A stretch of 40,429 nucleotides of DNA from Candidatus Thalassarchaeum betae (GCA_022447095.1 JAKUUP010000015.1:1-40429), one strand, 5' to 3'; positions 24,166 through 32,978 are shown, numbered from the stretch's first letter. The notes: a model not told the origin generated them from the letters alone. Made by a program: numbers and translations.

Positions 24166-24984
24166 CTAGCCAAAGGCGACATCGAGAACCATCATCACGG
24201 CGAAACCAAGCATTACTCCCATCGTGGCGATGTCCCCATTCCCTCCACGGTGGGCCTCGGGAACCAACTCCTCTACCACGACGAATATCATCGCACCGGC
24301 GGCGAACGCCAGCGCGTAGGGGAGGATCGGCGTCGCTACGATAACCAATGCGGCACCCAACACGGCTGCTACTGGTTCCACTGTAGCCGAAAGCTGACCC
24401 CACAGGAAACTGTCTCTTCGGGACAGGCCCTCACGTCGGAGGGGCAGCGAGACGGCTGCGCCTTCCGGGAAGTTCTGGATCCCTATTCCGACAGCCAGTG
24501 CGATGGCAGCACCCACTGTAGCACCTTCGAACCCGGATGCAGCCGCACCGAAGGCGACGCCTACAGCCAGTCCCTCAGGGATATTGTGCAGAGTAATGGC
24601 CGAGACCAGCAGCATACTCCTGCGCCAATTGTTGTCCACTCCTTCGGCCTCTTCCGGAGGGGCGCCGGGGTGCAGGTGTGGCAGGAACATGTCGATTAGT
24701 CTCATACACACGCCACCCAGAAGGAATCCTACTAGGGCTGGGAACCAAACTGGCAAATCTTTCCCTTCTGACATTTCTAAGGAAGGTGAGAGCAGGGACC
24801 AGAAACTGGCAGCTATCATCACCCCGGCGGCGAATCCGAGCATTGCATCGAGGACCTTCCTGTCCAACTCCTTGAAGAAAATCACCAGAGCCGCTCCGGC
24901 GGCGGTCATGAACCATGTGAAAAGACCTGCTATCAGTGCCTGTTGGACCGGGCCATATCCCTCAATGAACCCTACGATGTCCAT
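24166..24984 (-). CDS. ZIP-family metal transporter (GufA/ZIP11-like)
   Basis: 272 residues from the ATG at 24984, with about eight membrane segments. The two metal-site motifs are HNIPEGLAVG and QNFPEGAAVSLPL, characteristic of ZIP proteins, and a His-containing loop (LPHLHPG) lies between segments three and four. It is expected to import zinc or another divalent metal. A longer reading from 25077 would overlap the end of the upstream nucleotidyltransferase gene and is not preferred. It sits between two molybdenum-cofactor genes, but ZIP proteins carry divalent cations rather than molybdate, so a direct role in Mo supply is doubtful. Confidence 0.92.
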   Translation of the reverse strand: MDIVGFIEGYGPVQQALIAGLFTWFMTAAGAALVIFFKELDRKVLDAMLGFAAGVMIAASFWSLLSPSLEMSEGKDLPVWFPALVGFLLGGVCMRLIDMFLPHLHPGAPPEEAEGVDNNWRRSMLLVSAITLHNIPEGLAVGVAFGAAASGFEGATVGAAIALAVGIGIQNFPEGAAVSLPLRREGLSRRDSFLWGQLSATVEPVAAVLGAALVIVATPILPYALAFAAGAMIFVVVEELVPEAHRGGNGDIATMGVMLGFAVMMVLDVAFG

Positions 24985-25021
24985 CAGTCGTTCGAGTCTG
25001 CTGGCGTTGATAAGATGTTTC

Positions 25022-25588
25022 TCACAGGTCCGCGAAAGCATCAGCAAGCCAGTCGAGGTCTTCGGGTCGATCCACATTCAGGTGTAAGTAAGGGTCCGCG
25101 ACATCGATACGAATCGGGTTGATTAGATTGCGCAGAGGGTCAGAAGGCGAACCTTTCACTACCTTAGCCGCATCCTCTGCAGACAGTAGTATTGGGTGTC
25201 CCCCTCTGCCTCCTTGAGTTGGGCAACTGGTGGAAGTCGAGTCCAGTAGAGTTTCTAGAGTGGAGTCCGAAAATCCCGGACGGTCTACCGGTACGACCAG
25301 AATTCTCTGCCCCGCACCCGTGCCTATGTGGCCGATTCCGACCTGCAGTGTACCAGTCCTTCCGGCTTCTGGGTCCGGGTTTACAACGACCCCGCAGTCG
25401 ACAGAGGTAGCAACCTCGTCGACGATTTCTTCGTTCGTGACCACCAGCGGATCGAGACCGTGGGCCTGCAATCTGCTGACGACCCATTCAACTAAACACC
25501 GCTCTCCTATTCTGACTAAGGCCTTCGGTTGACCGAGCCGCTCGCTAGAGCCAGCTGCAAGAACCACGCAGCCGATGTCACTGTTCAT
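25022..25588 (-). CDS. MobA/MocA-like molybdenum cofactor nucleotidyltransferase
   Basis: 188 residues from the ATG at 25588. The N-terminal nucleotide-binding motif LAAGSSERLGQPKALV, the metal-binding Asp in VVPVDRPGF and the GGRGGHPILLS loop are those of the MobA/MocA group. MocA adds CMP and MobA adds GMP to molybdopterin; xanthine oxidase-family enzymes commonly use the CMP form. Because this gene neighbours xdhC and is near the hydroxylase genes, a cytidylyltransferase role is more likely, but the two cannot be separated by reading alone. The frame extends to 25846 inside the acyl-CoA dehydrogenase gene; a GTGAGGTG site supports the shorter start. Confidence 0.88.
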   Translation of the reverse strand: MNSDIGCVVLAAGSSERLGQPKALVRIGERCLVEWVVSRLQAHGLDPLVVTNEEIVDEVATSVDCGVVVNPDPEAGRTGTLQVGIGHIGTGAGQRILVVPVDRPGFSDSTLETLLDSTSTSCPTQGGRGGHPILLSAEDAAKVVKGSPSDPLRNLINPIRIDVADPYLHLNVDRPEDLDWLADAFADL

Positions 25589-25596
25589 GCGACACC

Positions 25597-26742
25597 TCAC
25601 GGGCCGTCCAACAACTCCCGGCTGATGATGAGGCGCTGTATCTGGCTGGAACCCTCGAATATCTGAACGACCTTCGCACCGCGCATCCTCCGTGCTACAG
25701 GGTACTCCTCCGAGTATCCATATCCGCCGAAGACCTGCACTGCGTCGGTGGTGACCTCCATCGCCATGTCGGCGGAGAAGCGCTTGGCGTGAGACGCCTC
25801 GATGGTGTTTCGCTCGCCCGAGTCGGCCTTCTTCGCGGCCCGCCACGTCAGAAGCCTAGCAGCCTCTACCTTGGTCGCCATGTCGGCTATCATGAATGAG
25901 ATTGCTTGGTGTCGGTAGATTGGCTTTCCGAAAGTGCTCCTCTCGTTGGCGTACTGCAGAGCCTCCTCCATGGCGCCTCTGGCGTTGCCGACGGCGTTCG
26001 CGGATATCGCAGGTCTGGAGAGATCGAAGGCGTTCATAGCGTTCATCCAGCCACTGTTTTCCTCACCGCCGATAAGGTTCTCCGCAGGTACGCGAACATC
26101 GTTGAAGTCGACCGCGCGCGTGTCGGAGCAGCGCTGACCCATGTTTTCCTCCTTCTTACCGAGAACTATGCCGGGGCTGTCTGCGTCGATGATGAAACTA
26201 CTCATTCCCCTGTATCCTGCTTCTTTGTCGGTGTATGCTAGAACGAAGAACCAATCAGCGTGTCCGGCTCCTGTGATCCACATTTTGCTGCCGTTGACGA
26301 CGTAGTCGTCACCGTCTCTGACGGCTTGCGTCCGAATCGACTGCACGTCGCTCCCCGCCCCGGGTTCAGTCACGCAGTAGGACGCGATGCAGCCGTCGGC
26401 CACCTTGGACAGGTAGCGCTGCTTCTGATCCTCGGTGCCTCCTGTGATGATCGGATAGGAAGCCAGCATGGTGCTGCCCGATGCAGTGGCGAAACCCGGA
26501 TCCCCCCATCCAAATTCCTCGCAGATTAGGACCTCTTCGAATGAACCCATCCCATAGCCGCCGTACTCTTCGGGAATCATCACTGTGAGGAGGCCGAGTT
26601 CGTGGGCCTTGCGAATCGCTTCCAGCGGGAATGAACTCTCACGGTCCCATTTCTCAGCGTGTGGTTGGACTTCGGCAGCGGCGAACTCGTGAGCCGCCTC
26701 CTGAAGCATACGCTGTTCTTCTGACAGTGCGAAGTCTACCAT
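25597..26742 (-). CDS. Acyl-CoA dehydrogenase
   Basis: 381 residues, the normal length for the family. The FAD-binding signature CVTEPGAGSDVQSIRTQA, the NGSKMWITGA block, the FDLSRPAISANAVG segment and the C-terminal GGYGYSEEYPVARRMR are clear. The catalytic Glu is in IFEGSSQIQR. It oxidises an acyl-CoA thioester to the 2-enoyl-CoA and passes electrons to an electron-transfer flavoprotein; chain length or branched/aromatic preference cannot be read. It is followed after eight bases by the MobA/MocA-like gene, which ties it physically to the molybdenum hydroxylase maturation genes and suggests shared catabolic use. Confidence 0.95.
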   Translation of the reverse strand: MVDFALSEEQRMLQEAAHEFAAAEVQPHAEKWDRESSFPLEAIRKAHELGLLTVMIPEEYGGYGMGSFEEVLICEEFGWGDPGFATASGSTMLASYPIITGGTEDQKQRYLSKVADGCIASYCVTEPGAGSDVQSIRTQAVRDGDDYVVNGSKMWITGAGHADWFFVLAYTDKEAGYRGMSSFIIDADSPGIVLGKKEENMGQRCSDTRAVDFNDVRVPAENLIGGEENSGWMNAMNAFDLSRPAISANAVGNARGAMEEALQYANERSTFGKPIYRHQAISFMIADMATKVEAARLLTWRAAKKADSGERNTIEASHAKRFSADMAMEVTTDAVQVFGGYGYSEEYPVARRMRGAKVVQIFEGSSQIQRLIISRELLDGP

Positions 26743-26764
26743 GGCCCTAGGAGCGGGTCCTCGG

Positions 26765-26788
26765 CCTTAGCGGTTCGCACCTCTAAGG
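26765..26788 (-). terminator. GCGA-tetraloop hairpin behind the Na+/Ca2+ exchanger gene
   Basis: On the minus strand CCTTAG pairs with CTAAGG. After an A/G mismatch, GGT pairs with ACC around a GCGA loop, which is a GNRA-type tetraloop. The hairpin begins two bases after the exchanger stop codon and ends 22 bases before the acyl-CoA dehydrogenase ATG. It is terminator-like in place, but without a T-run. Confidence 0.45.
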
Positions 26789-26790
26789 GA

Positions 26791-27744
26791 CTATTGAGGC
26801 AGGAGGAACAGAAATGCCATGTACGCTAGGTAACCGGCGATCATCGTCGTCCCCACACGTCTGCCGATGCGTCGCTCGTCAAGCAGCATGGCTACGATGA
26901 AGCCCGATGTGAGGACGACGACCCAGATGTCTCTCCCAGCGAACTCCGGCGCTATGATTATCCCACCTGCGTAGGCTGAAGTCAGACCTAGGATGCCTAG
27001 GATGTTTATGACATTGGATCCTAGTATGTTGCCTATGGCAACGCCCCCCTGCCCCCTTAGTCCTGCGACCAGAGTCACCGCCAACTCAGGGAGGGAGGTT
27101 CCCAGTGCCACAACTGAGAGGCCGATGACGGACTCGGAGATACCGTAGTCTATCGCGAGGCCGGTGGCCCCCTCGACCAGCATCTCAGCTCCTGTCCAGA
27201 TCATGTATCCTCCCACGGCGGTGGTCGGAATCGCTAGCAACACGTTTTCAGGCAGCCACGACTTACTGCCCCCGACGTCGACCCCCTCTGCCTTGGAGGT
27301 GCGGTATGAGTAAGTGTAGTAGGCGGCAAGACCCAGTAACATGATGACGCCGAACTGCCCTGTGATTTTCCCGATGAGCACGGTGGCCAGCAGGATCACG
27401 GTGGCGACGGCGACTGCTATGGCGTCGCGACGAACGCCCGGCCCAGGGTCAGATGCCGCACCGAGCACGGCAGCGGTCCCTAGTACCAGCATCACATTGG
27501 CCACGTTGGAGCCCAGAACTCCTCCAACGGCGATATCCGGAGTATCATTTCCAACTGCCTCCAAGGCCACTGCAAGTTCCGGTAGCGAAGTTCCTATGGC
27601 AACGACGGTGAACCCCACGAGGAGGGGGGAAACTCTCATTCTGTTGGCGATAGTGACCGCTCCCTGAACGACGAACTCACCTCCGAGCATCAGCAGGACG
27701 AAACCGGCTATGACAAGCATCATCTCTGTCTCTGCCAAGGGCAT
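26791..27744 (-). CDS. Na+/Ca2+ exchanger family protein (CaCA, YrbG-like)
   Basis: 317 residues with about ten membrane segments in two inverted halves. Each half has the ion-binding alpha repeat: GTSLPELAVALEAV followed by GSNVANVMLVLG in the first, and GTSLPELAVTLVAG followed by GSNVINILGILG in the second. The Glu in each GTSLPEL motif is the conserved ion ligand. Such proteins export calcium in exchange for sodium or protons. It lies 60 bases behind the E1 gene on the same strand and is closed by a hairpin; no regulatory clue is visible. Confidence 0.94.
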   Translation of the reverse strand: MPLAETEMMLVIAGFVLLMLGGEFVVQGAVTIANRMRVSPLLVGFTVVAIGTSLPELAVALEAVGNDTPDIAVGGVLGSNVANVMLVLGTAAVLGAASDPGPGVRRDAIAVAVATVILLATVLIGKITGQFGVIMLLGLAAYYTYSYRTSKAEGVDVGGSKSWLPENVLLAIPTTAVGGYMIWTGAEMLVEGATGLAIDYGISESVIGLSVVALGTSLPELAVTLVAGLRGQGGVAIGNILGSNVINILGILGLTSAYAGGIIIAPEFAGRDIWVVVLTSGFIVAMLLDERRIGRRVGTTMIAGYLAYMAFLFLLPQ

Positions 27745-27804
27745 GTGATTCGCTCTCGGGGGACGGCTCTACGCTCATGACGGTTTGGTAGGGCGAATGG
27801 GGAC

Positions 27805-30681
27805 TCAGGTACACAACCTCTCGATGTGACTAGACACCAACTCGAATGTAGGAATGGTGTGGTCCTCCAGAGTAGGTGAGAACGGGACCGGCGTGTCTAG
27901 TGCCCCGATGACCACAGGAGGCGCCTCCAAGCACCAAAACGCCTCCTCAAGGATACGACTGCTCACGGTGTTTCCCAAGCCCCCGGTCCACTGCGATTCC
28001 TGAAGAACAACGAGACGTCCGGTCCGCCGCACCGACTCGATGCAGGTCCGTGCGTCGAAGGGGAGTATAGTACGAAGGTCTACGACTTCGACTTCGATTC
28101 CCTTCTTGGCGACCTCGGAAGCCGCCTTCATGGCCACGTGGACCATCGCACCCCAAGTGACGATAGTCAGATCTTTGCCACCCCTAACGACGCGAGCCTT
28201 GCCCAAAGAGGTCTCTCCAGCAGCGATTCGCTGGTGGACAGACTCCGTGTCAACAAGTTGGTTGATCGACTCACCCCAACCGGTCAAACCCCCTCTCAGT
28301 GCGTACAATCCAAGGTGTTCGAGGAAGACGACGGGGTCAGGGAGCTCATGTGACTCGATGAGCATGTCGTAGGCGTCTTGCGGAGTACTCGGGAAGACGA
28401 TAACCAGTCCCGGGTCGTTGATGAACCAAGACTCGATCATGTTTGCGTGAAACGGTCCACTGCGGGTCTTGGCGCCGAGAGGTATCCTCACGGTTATGGG
28501 CACGTTGGCGCCCCAGCGCCAGCGTAGTTGGGCCGCGTTGTTTACCAGAGCATTCATCGCGAGAGCGGCGAAGCCACCGAACTGAATCTCGGCGATCGGG
28601 CGCATCCCACCCAAGGCTGCACCTGTAGCTGAGTGGACTATGACGGATTCGGACAGAGGCATGTCGAGTAACTTGTCCGAATGCCCCTTGGCGTTCAGGG
28701 CAAGCATCATTCCGAAAGCACCAGCGATTTCCATGTCCTCCCCCATGAACACTACCCTGTCACCATACTTCTCGGCAATTGAGACCATCCCATTCTGGAT
28801 GGCTCGGCTGTAGGTCCAAGTGTTGGAGGCCTCGGAGAACTCCAGCGAACTCTCACCGGGAGCAAGAGGGGAGTCGATCATAGCTAACTCGCTCTGGAAT
28901 CTGTCGTACTGTTCGGCATGGCTTGCAGCGTCATGCAGACTCGTCACACCTTTGGTGACAGTGTTACCCTCAGGCCATGGCATCTCCATCATCTCGTCTC
29001 GGGCTGCGTCTACCAAGGCCTGCTCCCTCTCCTCTATCGATTTCAGTTCCTTATCGTCCGCACCGAACTGGATCAGTAATTCCCTGTGATTTGGGAGAGG
29101 GTCCTTCTCGGCCCAGTAAGTTAGCAGCTCTCGGTCAACGTAGCCGGGCGGGTTCCCCGAGACCGCACCGAGATACAGATCGTCATGGTGGTGTGCGTGC
29201 CCGCAGCCCCGCATCGTCTCGACGTGTATCAGGGTCGGTCCACCACCAGCGGTCGCGAACTCCCTCGCGACGGCAGTGGAAGCGTAGAACAGTCCGGGGT
29301 CCGAACCATCAATCGTCCATGCTGGCATACCCATAGCGTGACCCTTGTCGCCATAGGTCTCGACTCCGGATTGCGCGGTCACAAAGGTGTCGAGGGCGAT
29401 CTGGTTGTTCTGTATCATGAAGGAGATTGGCAGTCCACGGGCGCCTGCAAGGTTCATCGCCTCCCAGAACTCGCCGCTGCTGCTGCATCCCTCTCCAACG
29501 GGGGCGAGGTGAAAACGGTCTACTGAGAGCCTAGAAGCAGCGAGGGCGATGCCAGTGGTAGTGGCACTTGCTATTGGCAGGGGGGCAGTAGGTGGAAGCA
29601 CACCCTTCTCCCAGTTGCCGATATGCAGGTCCCTTCCACCAGAATCCTCTTGCCCACCGTCCATGTACGATCCCGATTTCCCCATCTGAGCGGCGAAGAC
29701 CTCGGTTGGGGTCTGACCCATGGCCAGTGCCAGTCCGACATCCCTGATCATCGGAGCAACGATGTCGGCACGAGGGCGCTCACTCTCTGGAAGGTCGATG
29801 GCCCTGCGCATAGCGCTAGCGCACGCGACCACCCCCTCCTGCCAGGTCGAACGGAATCCCTTACCTCCGAAGGTGCCGCCGTCAGGAGTAGGGATTCCGT
29901 TCGTTGAGAGGTCCTTGAGATGCTCGTCAACAAGCCTCGTCTGCATCATCATCCTCTGCCACTCAATGCGTTGCTCTAGGGTGATTGAAGCATAATGAGA
30001 AATCCTTCTCAAGCATAGGACGATGTCGAGCAAAAGCCTTGCAGTACGTCGTTCCAGATGCAGTAAACCCGACCTTCTTGGTATAACTTCGGCATCCACC
30101 AGAGAGGATAGAGCGGGAGTCAGCAGGCGCTCTTGCAAGGACTCTTCAAAGGAACTGACATAACTCTTGGAGAATTTGTGGAAGGAAACTCCTCCGAATG
30201 ATTCCGGGGCCCCCATCTCGTCCCAACAGGAGGCCACCGTGTCGAGGTGCCCGTCATGTCTCTCGGCAACGAATCTCAGTAACTCGTCTCGGGCCCATGA
30301 GGAATTCAGAGGAGTTGGAAATTTGAGTGCGGAGCTCGGCTCCCAGCCGGCGCCCCATATGGTCGGCAGGTCACTCTGGGAAACGGTCCCGACAGCTTCG
30401 GATAGAATCGAGCCAGCCAACTCGCCCCTTCGCTGCGATTCTTTATCCCGACGGACAGCCTCATCCTCGAGATCACTCAGGCCCAGAGTGGAACTGCGCT
30501 CCCAGATATGCAAGGCCCGATGCCTCCCCTGTCCGCTCGAAGAACGGTCGAGGGCAGCTCGTATCCGTTTACCGCAGTGCTCGCACCTCCTGTCGAGACT
30601 CTCGGTCGCCCCCCTAGTTCTCCATGCTTGATGACGCTCGCAGGAGGGGCATTTCCAAACCCCCTGACGGATAATCGCCAT
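27805..30681 (-). CDS. 2-oxoacid dehydrogenase E1, alpha-beta fusion with N-terminal zinc ribbon
   Basis: 958 residues. The N-terminus has CPSC (11-14) and CEHC (33-36), a zinc-ribbon pair, then about 170 residues without a recognised domain. An E1-alpha module follows at about 210-545. Its thiamine diphosphate motif reads GEG (396-398), 26 residues, NN (425-426); the usual first element is GDG. The E1-beta module covers about 620-958, with GEDMEIAGAFG, the MPLSESVIVHSATGAALGG block and RIPLGAKTRSGPFHA. Fused E1 proteins act in pyruvate or branched-chain 2-oxoacid dehydrogenase complexes; substrate is not readable. No E2 or E3 gene is near. A TATA box sits for a leaderless transcript starting at the ATG. 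Confidence 0.92.
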   Translation of the reverse strand: MAIIRQGVWKCPSCERHQAWRTRGATESLDRRCEHCGKRIRAALDRSSSGQGRHRALHIWERSSTLGLSDLEDEAVRRDKESQRRGELAGSILSEAVGTVSQSDLPTIWGAGWEPSSALKFPTPLNSSWARDELLRFVAERHDGHLDTVASCWDEMGAPESFGGVSFHKFSKSYVSSFEESLQERLLTPALSSLVDAEVIPRRSGLLHLERRTARLLLDIVLCLRRISHYASITLEQRIEWQRMMMQTRLVDEHLKDLSTNGIPTPDGGTFGGKGFRSTWQEGVVACASAMRRAIDLPESERPRADIVAPMIRDVGLALAMGQTPTEVFAAQMGKSGSYMDGGQEDSGGRDLHIGNWEKGVLPPTAPLPIASATTTGIALAASRLSVDRFHLAPVGEGCSSSGEFWEAMNLAGARGLPISFMIQNNQIALDTFVTAQSGVETYGDKGHAMGMPAWTIDGSDPGLFYASTAVAREFATAGGGPTLIHVETMRGCGHAHHHDDLYLGAVSGNPPGYVDRELLTYWAEKDPLPNHRELLIQFGADDKELKSIEEREQALVDAARDEMMEMPWPEGNTVTKGVTSLHDAASHAEQYDRFQSELAMIDSPLAPGESSLEFSEASNTWTYSRAIQNGMVSIAEKYGDRVVFMGEDMEIAGAFGMMLALNAKGHSDKLLDMPLSESVIVHSATGAALGGMRPIAEIQFGGFAALAMNALVNNAAQLRWRWGANVPITVRIPLGAKTRSGPFHANMIESWFINDPGLVIVFPSTPQDAYDMLIESHELPDPVVFLEHLGLYALRGGLTGWGESINQLVDTESVHQRIAAGETSLGKARVVRGGKDLTIVTWGAMVHVAMKAASEVAKKGIEVEVVDLRTILPFDARTCIESVRRTGRLVVLQESQWTGGLGNTVSSRILEEAFWCLEAPPVVIGALDTPVPFSPTLEDHTIPTFELVSSHIERLCT

Positions 30682-30697
30682 AGTAGCCCGAAAGACT

Positions 30698-30706
30698 ACT
30701 TATACA
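30698..30706 (-). promoter_or_regulatory. TATA box of the E1 gene (leaderless transcript)
   Basis: On the minus strand TGTATAAGTAG lies about 20 bases before the ATG at 30681. Archaeal TATA boxes are centred some 26 bases before the transcription start, which would place that start at or next to the ATG, so the mRNA is probably leaderless. The surrounding 30682-30856 is markedly AT-rich and has no gene. Confidence 0.55.
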
Positions 30707-30856
30707 ACTATTCTTCGATGTATTGCGACAGTTTTTACCATAATTACATCAGACATCCTCATGAACGAGAACATTGTTGAATTTCCAGAGATATATGACT
30801 AATATCGATAGTAAATACCACAAATAATAGTTAGTTTTAACGAATATTCACCATAA

Positions 30857-31981
30857 TTAGTATTTGGGGATAGAAGAATCAATTGTGTCTGACCACTCAT
30901 GAATGCCTCCACGGAGGTTGTAGACGTGGTCTTCGGACCAGCCAGCCACCGCGAGAAATCGTGCCACAGCAGCTGACCTCCCTCCAGTTCTACAGTAGAC
31001 GACAACGTCTCGGTCTCTCGGGATCTCGTCGGTGCGAGTTGGAATCAACAGGTGCTGTATACGAAGATCCGTCCCGTCGAGAGATACGATCATCTCTTCT
31101 TCCCTCCTTCTGACATCGAGCAGGAAAGGGGTCCATCCCCTCTGCATGCGTTCTATGTATTCGGCAGGGTTGATTTCTCGCACATCGCCCGCCTCCTCCT
31201 TTCTTGGTTGGGCTGAGCAGTCTATGGTCTCCTCGGAGAGTTCAGTCACAGTCTGACGAGTAGGATCGTGGGAGAACGATAGGGAGCGCATTCCCATGCT
31301 GAGCGTGTCGATGACCAGCAGCCTGCCGCTGAGTGGCTCGCCGACCCCTAGAATCACTTTGATGGCCTCAGTGGCCTGGATAGAACCAACTATCCCGGGC
31401 AGTACTCCTAGGACTCCTGCCTCAGCGCAGTTGGGCGCGAGCTCTGCCGGCGGGGCCTCGGGAAACAGGTCACGGTAGTTTGGCCCACCGTCGAGGTTGA
31501 ATGTGGTGATTTGACCTTCAAACCTATGTATGCTGCCGAAAACCCATGGCTTGCCTAGGATTTCGCATGCATCGCTGATGAGGTACCTCGTGGAGAAGTT
31601 GTCTGAGCCGTCGATTACCAAGTCGTAACCGCCAATGATACTCAGGGCATTGTCCACATCGAGCCTCAGTTCGTAAGATTCGACCTCGATCTCCGGATTG
31701 AGGTCGGTGAGTCTGCGCTCAGCGGATTCGACCTTCGGATCTCCTAGGGACGCAGTGCCGTGAAGCACCTGCCTCTGGAGATTCGTGATATCAACAGAAT
31801 CGTCGTCTATCACTCCTATCCTGCCTACGCCAGCCGCAGCGAGGTACAGCAGTGCAGGTGAGCCGAGCCCCCCTGCTCCAACAACCAGGACAGAGGCCTC
31901 ATTGAGCAACTTCTGACCCTCTGGACCGACTTCTGGAAGGGTCAGATGCCTCGCGTATCGCGCACTCTGCTCGTCGGGCAT
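30857..31981 (-). CDS. MoeB/ThiF-type E1-like activating protein with C-terminal rhodanese domain
   Basis: About 374 residues from the ATG at 31981 (ATG 32008 is also possible). The N-terminal adenylation domain shows GAGGLGSPALLYLAAAG, DDDSVDITNLQRQVLHG and CAEAGVLGVLPGIVGS. The C-terminal rhodanese domain has its active Cys in VVYCRTGGRSAAVARFL. Such two-domain proteins adenylate and thiocarboxylate ubiquitin-like sulfur carriers (MoaD, ThiS, SAMP) for molybdopterin, thiamine or tRNA thiolation. The zinc-binding cysteines normal in MoeB appear to be missing: NYRDLFPE stands where CxxCFPE is expected, and DPTRQTVTEL where CPxCG is expected. It could supply sulfur for molybdopterin needed by the hydroxylase, an inference. 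Confidence 0.9.
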   Translation of the reverse strand: MPDEQSARYARHLTLPEVGPEGQKLLNEASVLVVGAGGLGSPALLYLAAAGVGRIGVIDDDSVDITNLQRQVLHGTASLGDPKVESAERRLTDLNPEIEVESYELRLDVDNALSIIGGYDLVIDGSDNFSTRYLISDACEILGKPWVFGSIHRFEGQITTFNLDGGPNYRDLFPEAPPAELAPNCAEAGVLGVLPGIVGSIQATEAIKVILGVGEPLSGRLLVIDTLSMGMRSLSFSHDPTRQTVTELSEETIDCSAQPRKEEAGDVREINPAEYIERMQRGWTPFLLDVRRREEEMIVSLDGTDLRIQHLLIPTRTDEIPRDRDVVVYCRTGGRSAAVARFLAVAGWSEDHVYNLRGGIHEWSDTIDSSIPKY

Positions 31982-32042
31982 ATCACGCCGAGAGGGCCAA
32001 TACAACATGGGCACTTCGGTCGGAAGCCCACTTTGGCGCCAC

Positions 32043-32978
32043 TCAATCGTGGTTTTCCAGCCACTTTTCGGCATCCATGGCCGCCCGGCACCCCATTCCA
32101 GCGGCGGTGACTGCCTGCCGGTATCGCTTGTCGACGACGTCTCCGGCGGCGAACACCCCGGCAACACTCGTCATGGTGTGCTCGGTGTGCAGGATGTACC
32201 CGGAGTCATCCATATCGACTTCACCCTCGAGGAAACCTGTCATCGGCTTGTGACCGATTGCGATGAAGGCTCCAGTACACGAGACCTTCTCTTCGGAACC
32301 GTCTCGGGGGTCCTCTAGTATGGCTCCAGTCAGACCGTTCTCGTCAGAGAGCCAACTCTTGACTTGCCTGAATGTCTTGATATCGATCTTGGGGTGATTG
32401 GCGGCGCGTTCGTACATCACCTTAGACGCTCGAAAACCCTCGCGCCGGTGGACGATGGTGACCTTGCTCGCAAATCTGGTGAGAAAGGTGGCCTCCTCCA
32501 TCGCAGAGTCGCCGCCACCGACCACGATAACCTCCTCCTCGCGGAAGAAAGCGCCATCACAGGTCGCGCAGGTGGAGATTCCTCTACCCTTGTACTCGTC
32601 CTCACCCTCGACGCCGAGCCAGATGGCCTCCGCACCGGTGCAGATGATGACAGCCTCGGCTCGAAACTCCTCACCTTCGACCCAGACCCCGAAAGGCCGC
32701 TCGGAGAAGTCGACTCTCTCAACGTTCTTGTCGTGAACCTCTAGGCCGAAGCGCTCGGCCTGCTCGCGCATGTGAATCATCATCTCCGGGCCTCCTATGC
32801 CGGAGGGATATCCTGGGAAGTTCTCTACATCGGAGGTCAGCATGAGTTGGCCGCCGGACATGTAACCGGCGAACATTAGAGGATCTAGCAGCGCACGGGC
32901 GGCATATAGACCGGCGGTGTAGCCTGCAGGCCCGGAGCCGATGATTATCACATTGCGCACTTCATCGCCCACGGGCAT
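32043..32978 (-). CDS. trxB: Thioredoxin reductase (TrxB)
   Basis: 311 residues from the ATG at 32978; a TTG at 33002 would add eight residues. FAD motif IIIGSGPAGYTAGLYAAR, redox-active CATC in STCATCDGAFF, NADPH motif VVGGGDSAMEEATFL and the C-terminal FAAGDVVDKRYRQAVTAAG with the FAD-contacting Asp are all present. The enzyme reduces thioredoxin with NADPH. The MoeB-rhodanese gene follows on the same strand with a gap of about 60 bases, so the two may be co-transcribed. Confidence 0.96.
   Translation of the reverse strand: MPVGDEVRNVIIIGSGPAGYTAGLYAARALLDPLMFAGYMSGGQLMLTSDVENFPGYPSGIGGPEMMIHMREQAERFGLEVHDKNVERVDFSERPFGVWVEGEEFRAEAVIICTGAEAIWLGVEGEDEYKGRGISTCATCDGAFFREEEVIVVGGGDSAMEEATFLTRFASKVTIVHRREGFRASKVMYERAANHPKIDIKTFRQVKSWLSDENGLTGAILEDPRDGSEEKVSCTGAFIAIGHKPMTGFLEGEVDMDDSGYILHTEHTMTSVAGVFAAGDVVDKRYRQAVTAAGMGCRAAMDAEKWLENHD

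Noticed and set aside
24985-25077. 31-codon extension of the ZIP transporter
   Set aside because: It overlaps the 3' end of the nucleotidyltransferase gene; the ATG at 24984 gives a normal ZIP N-terminus.
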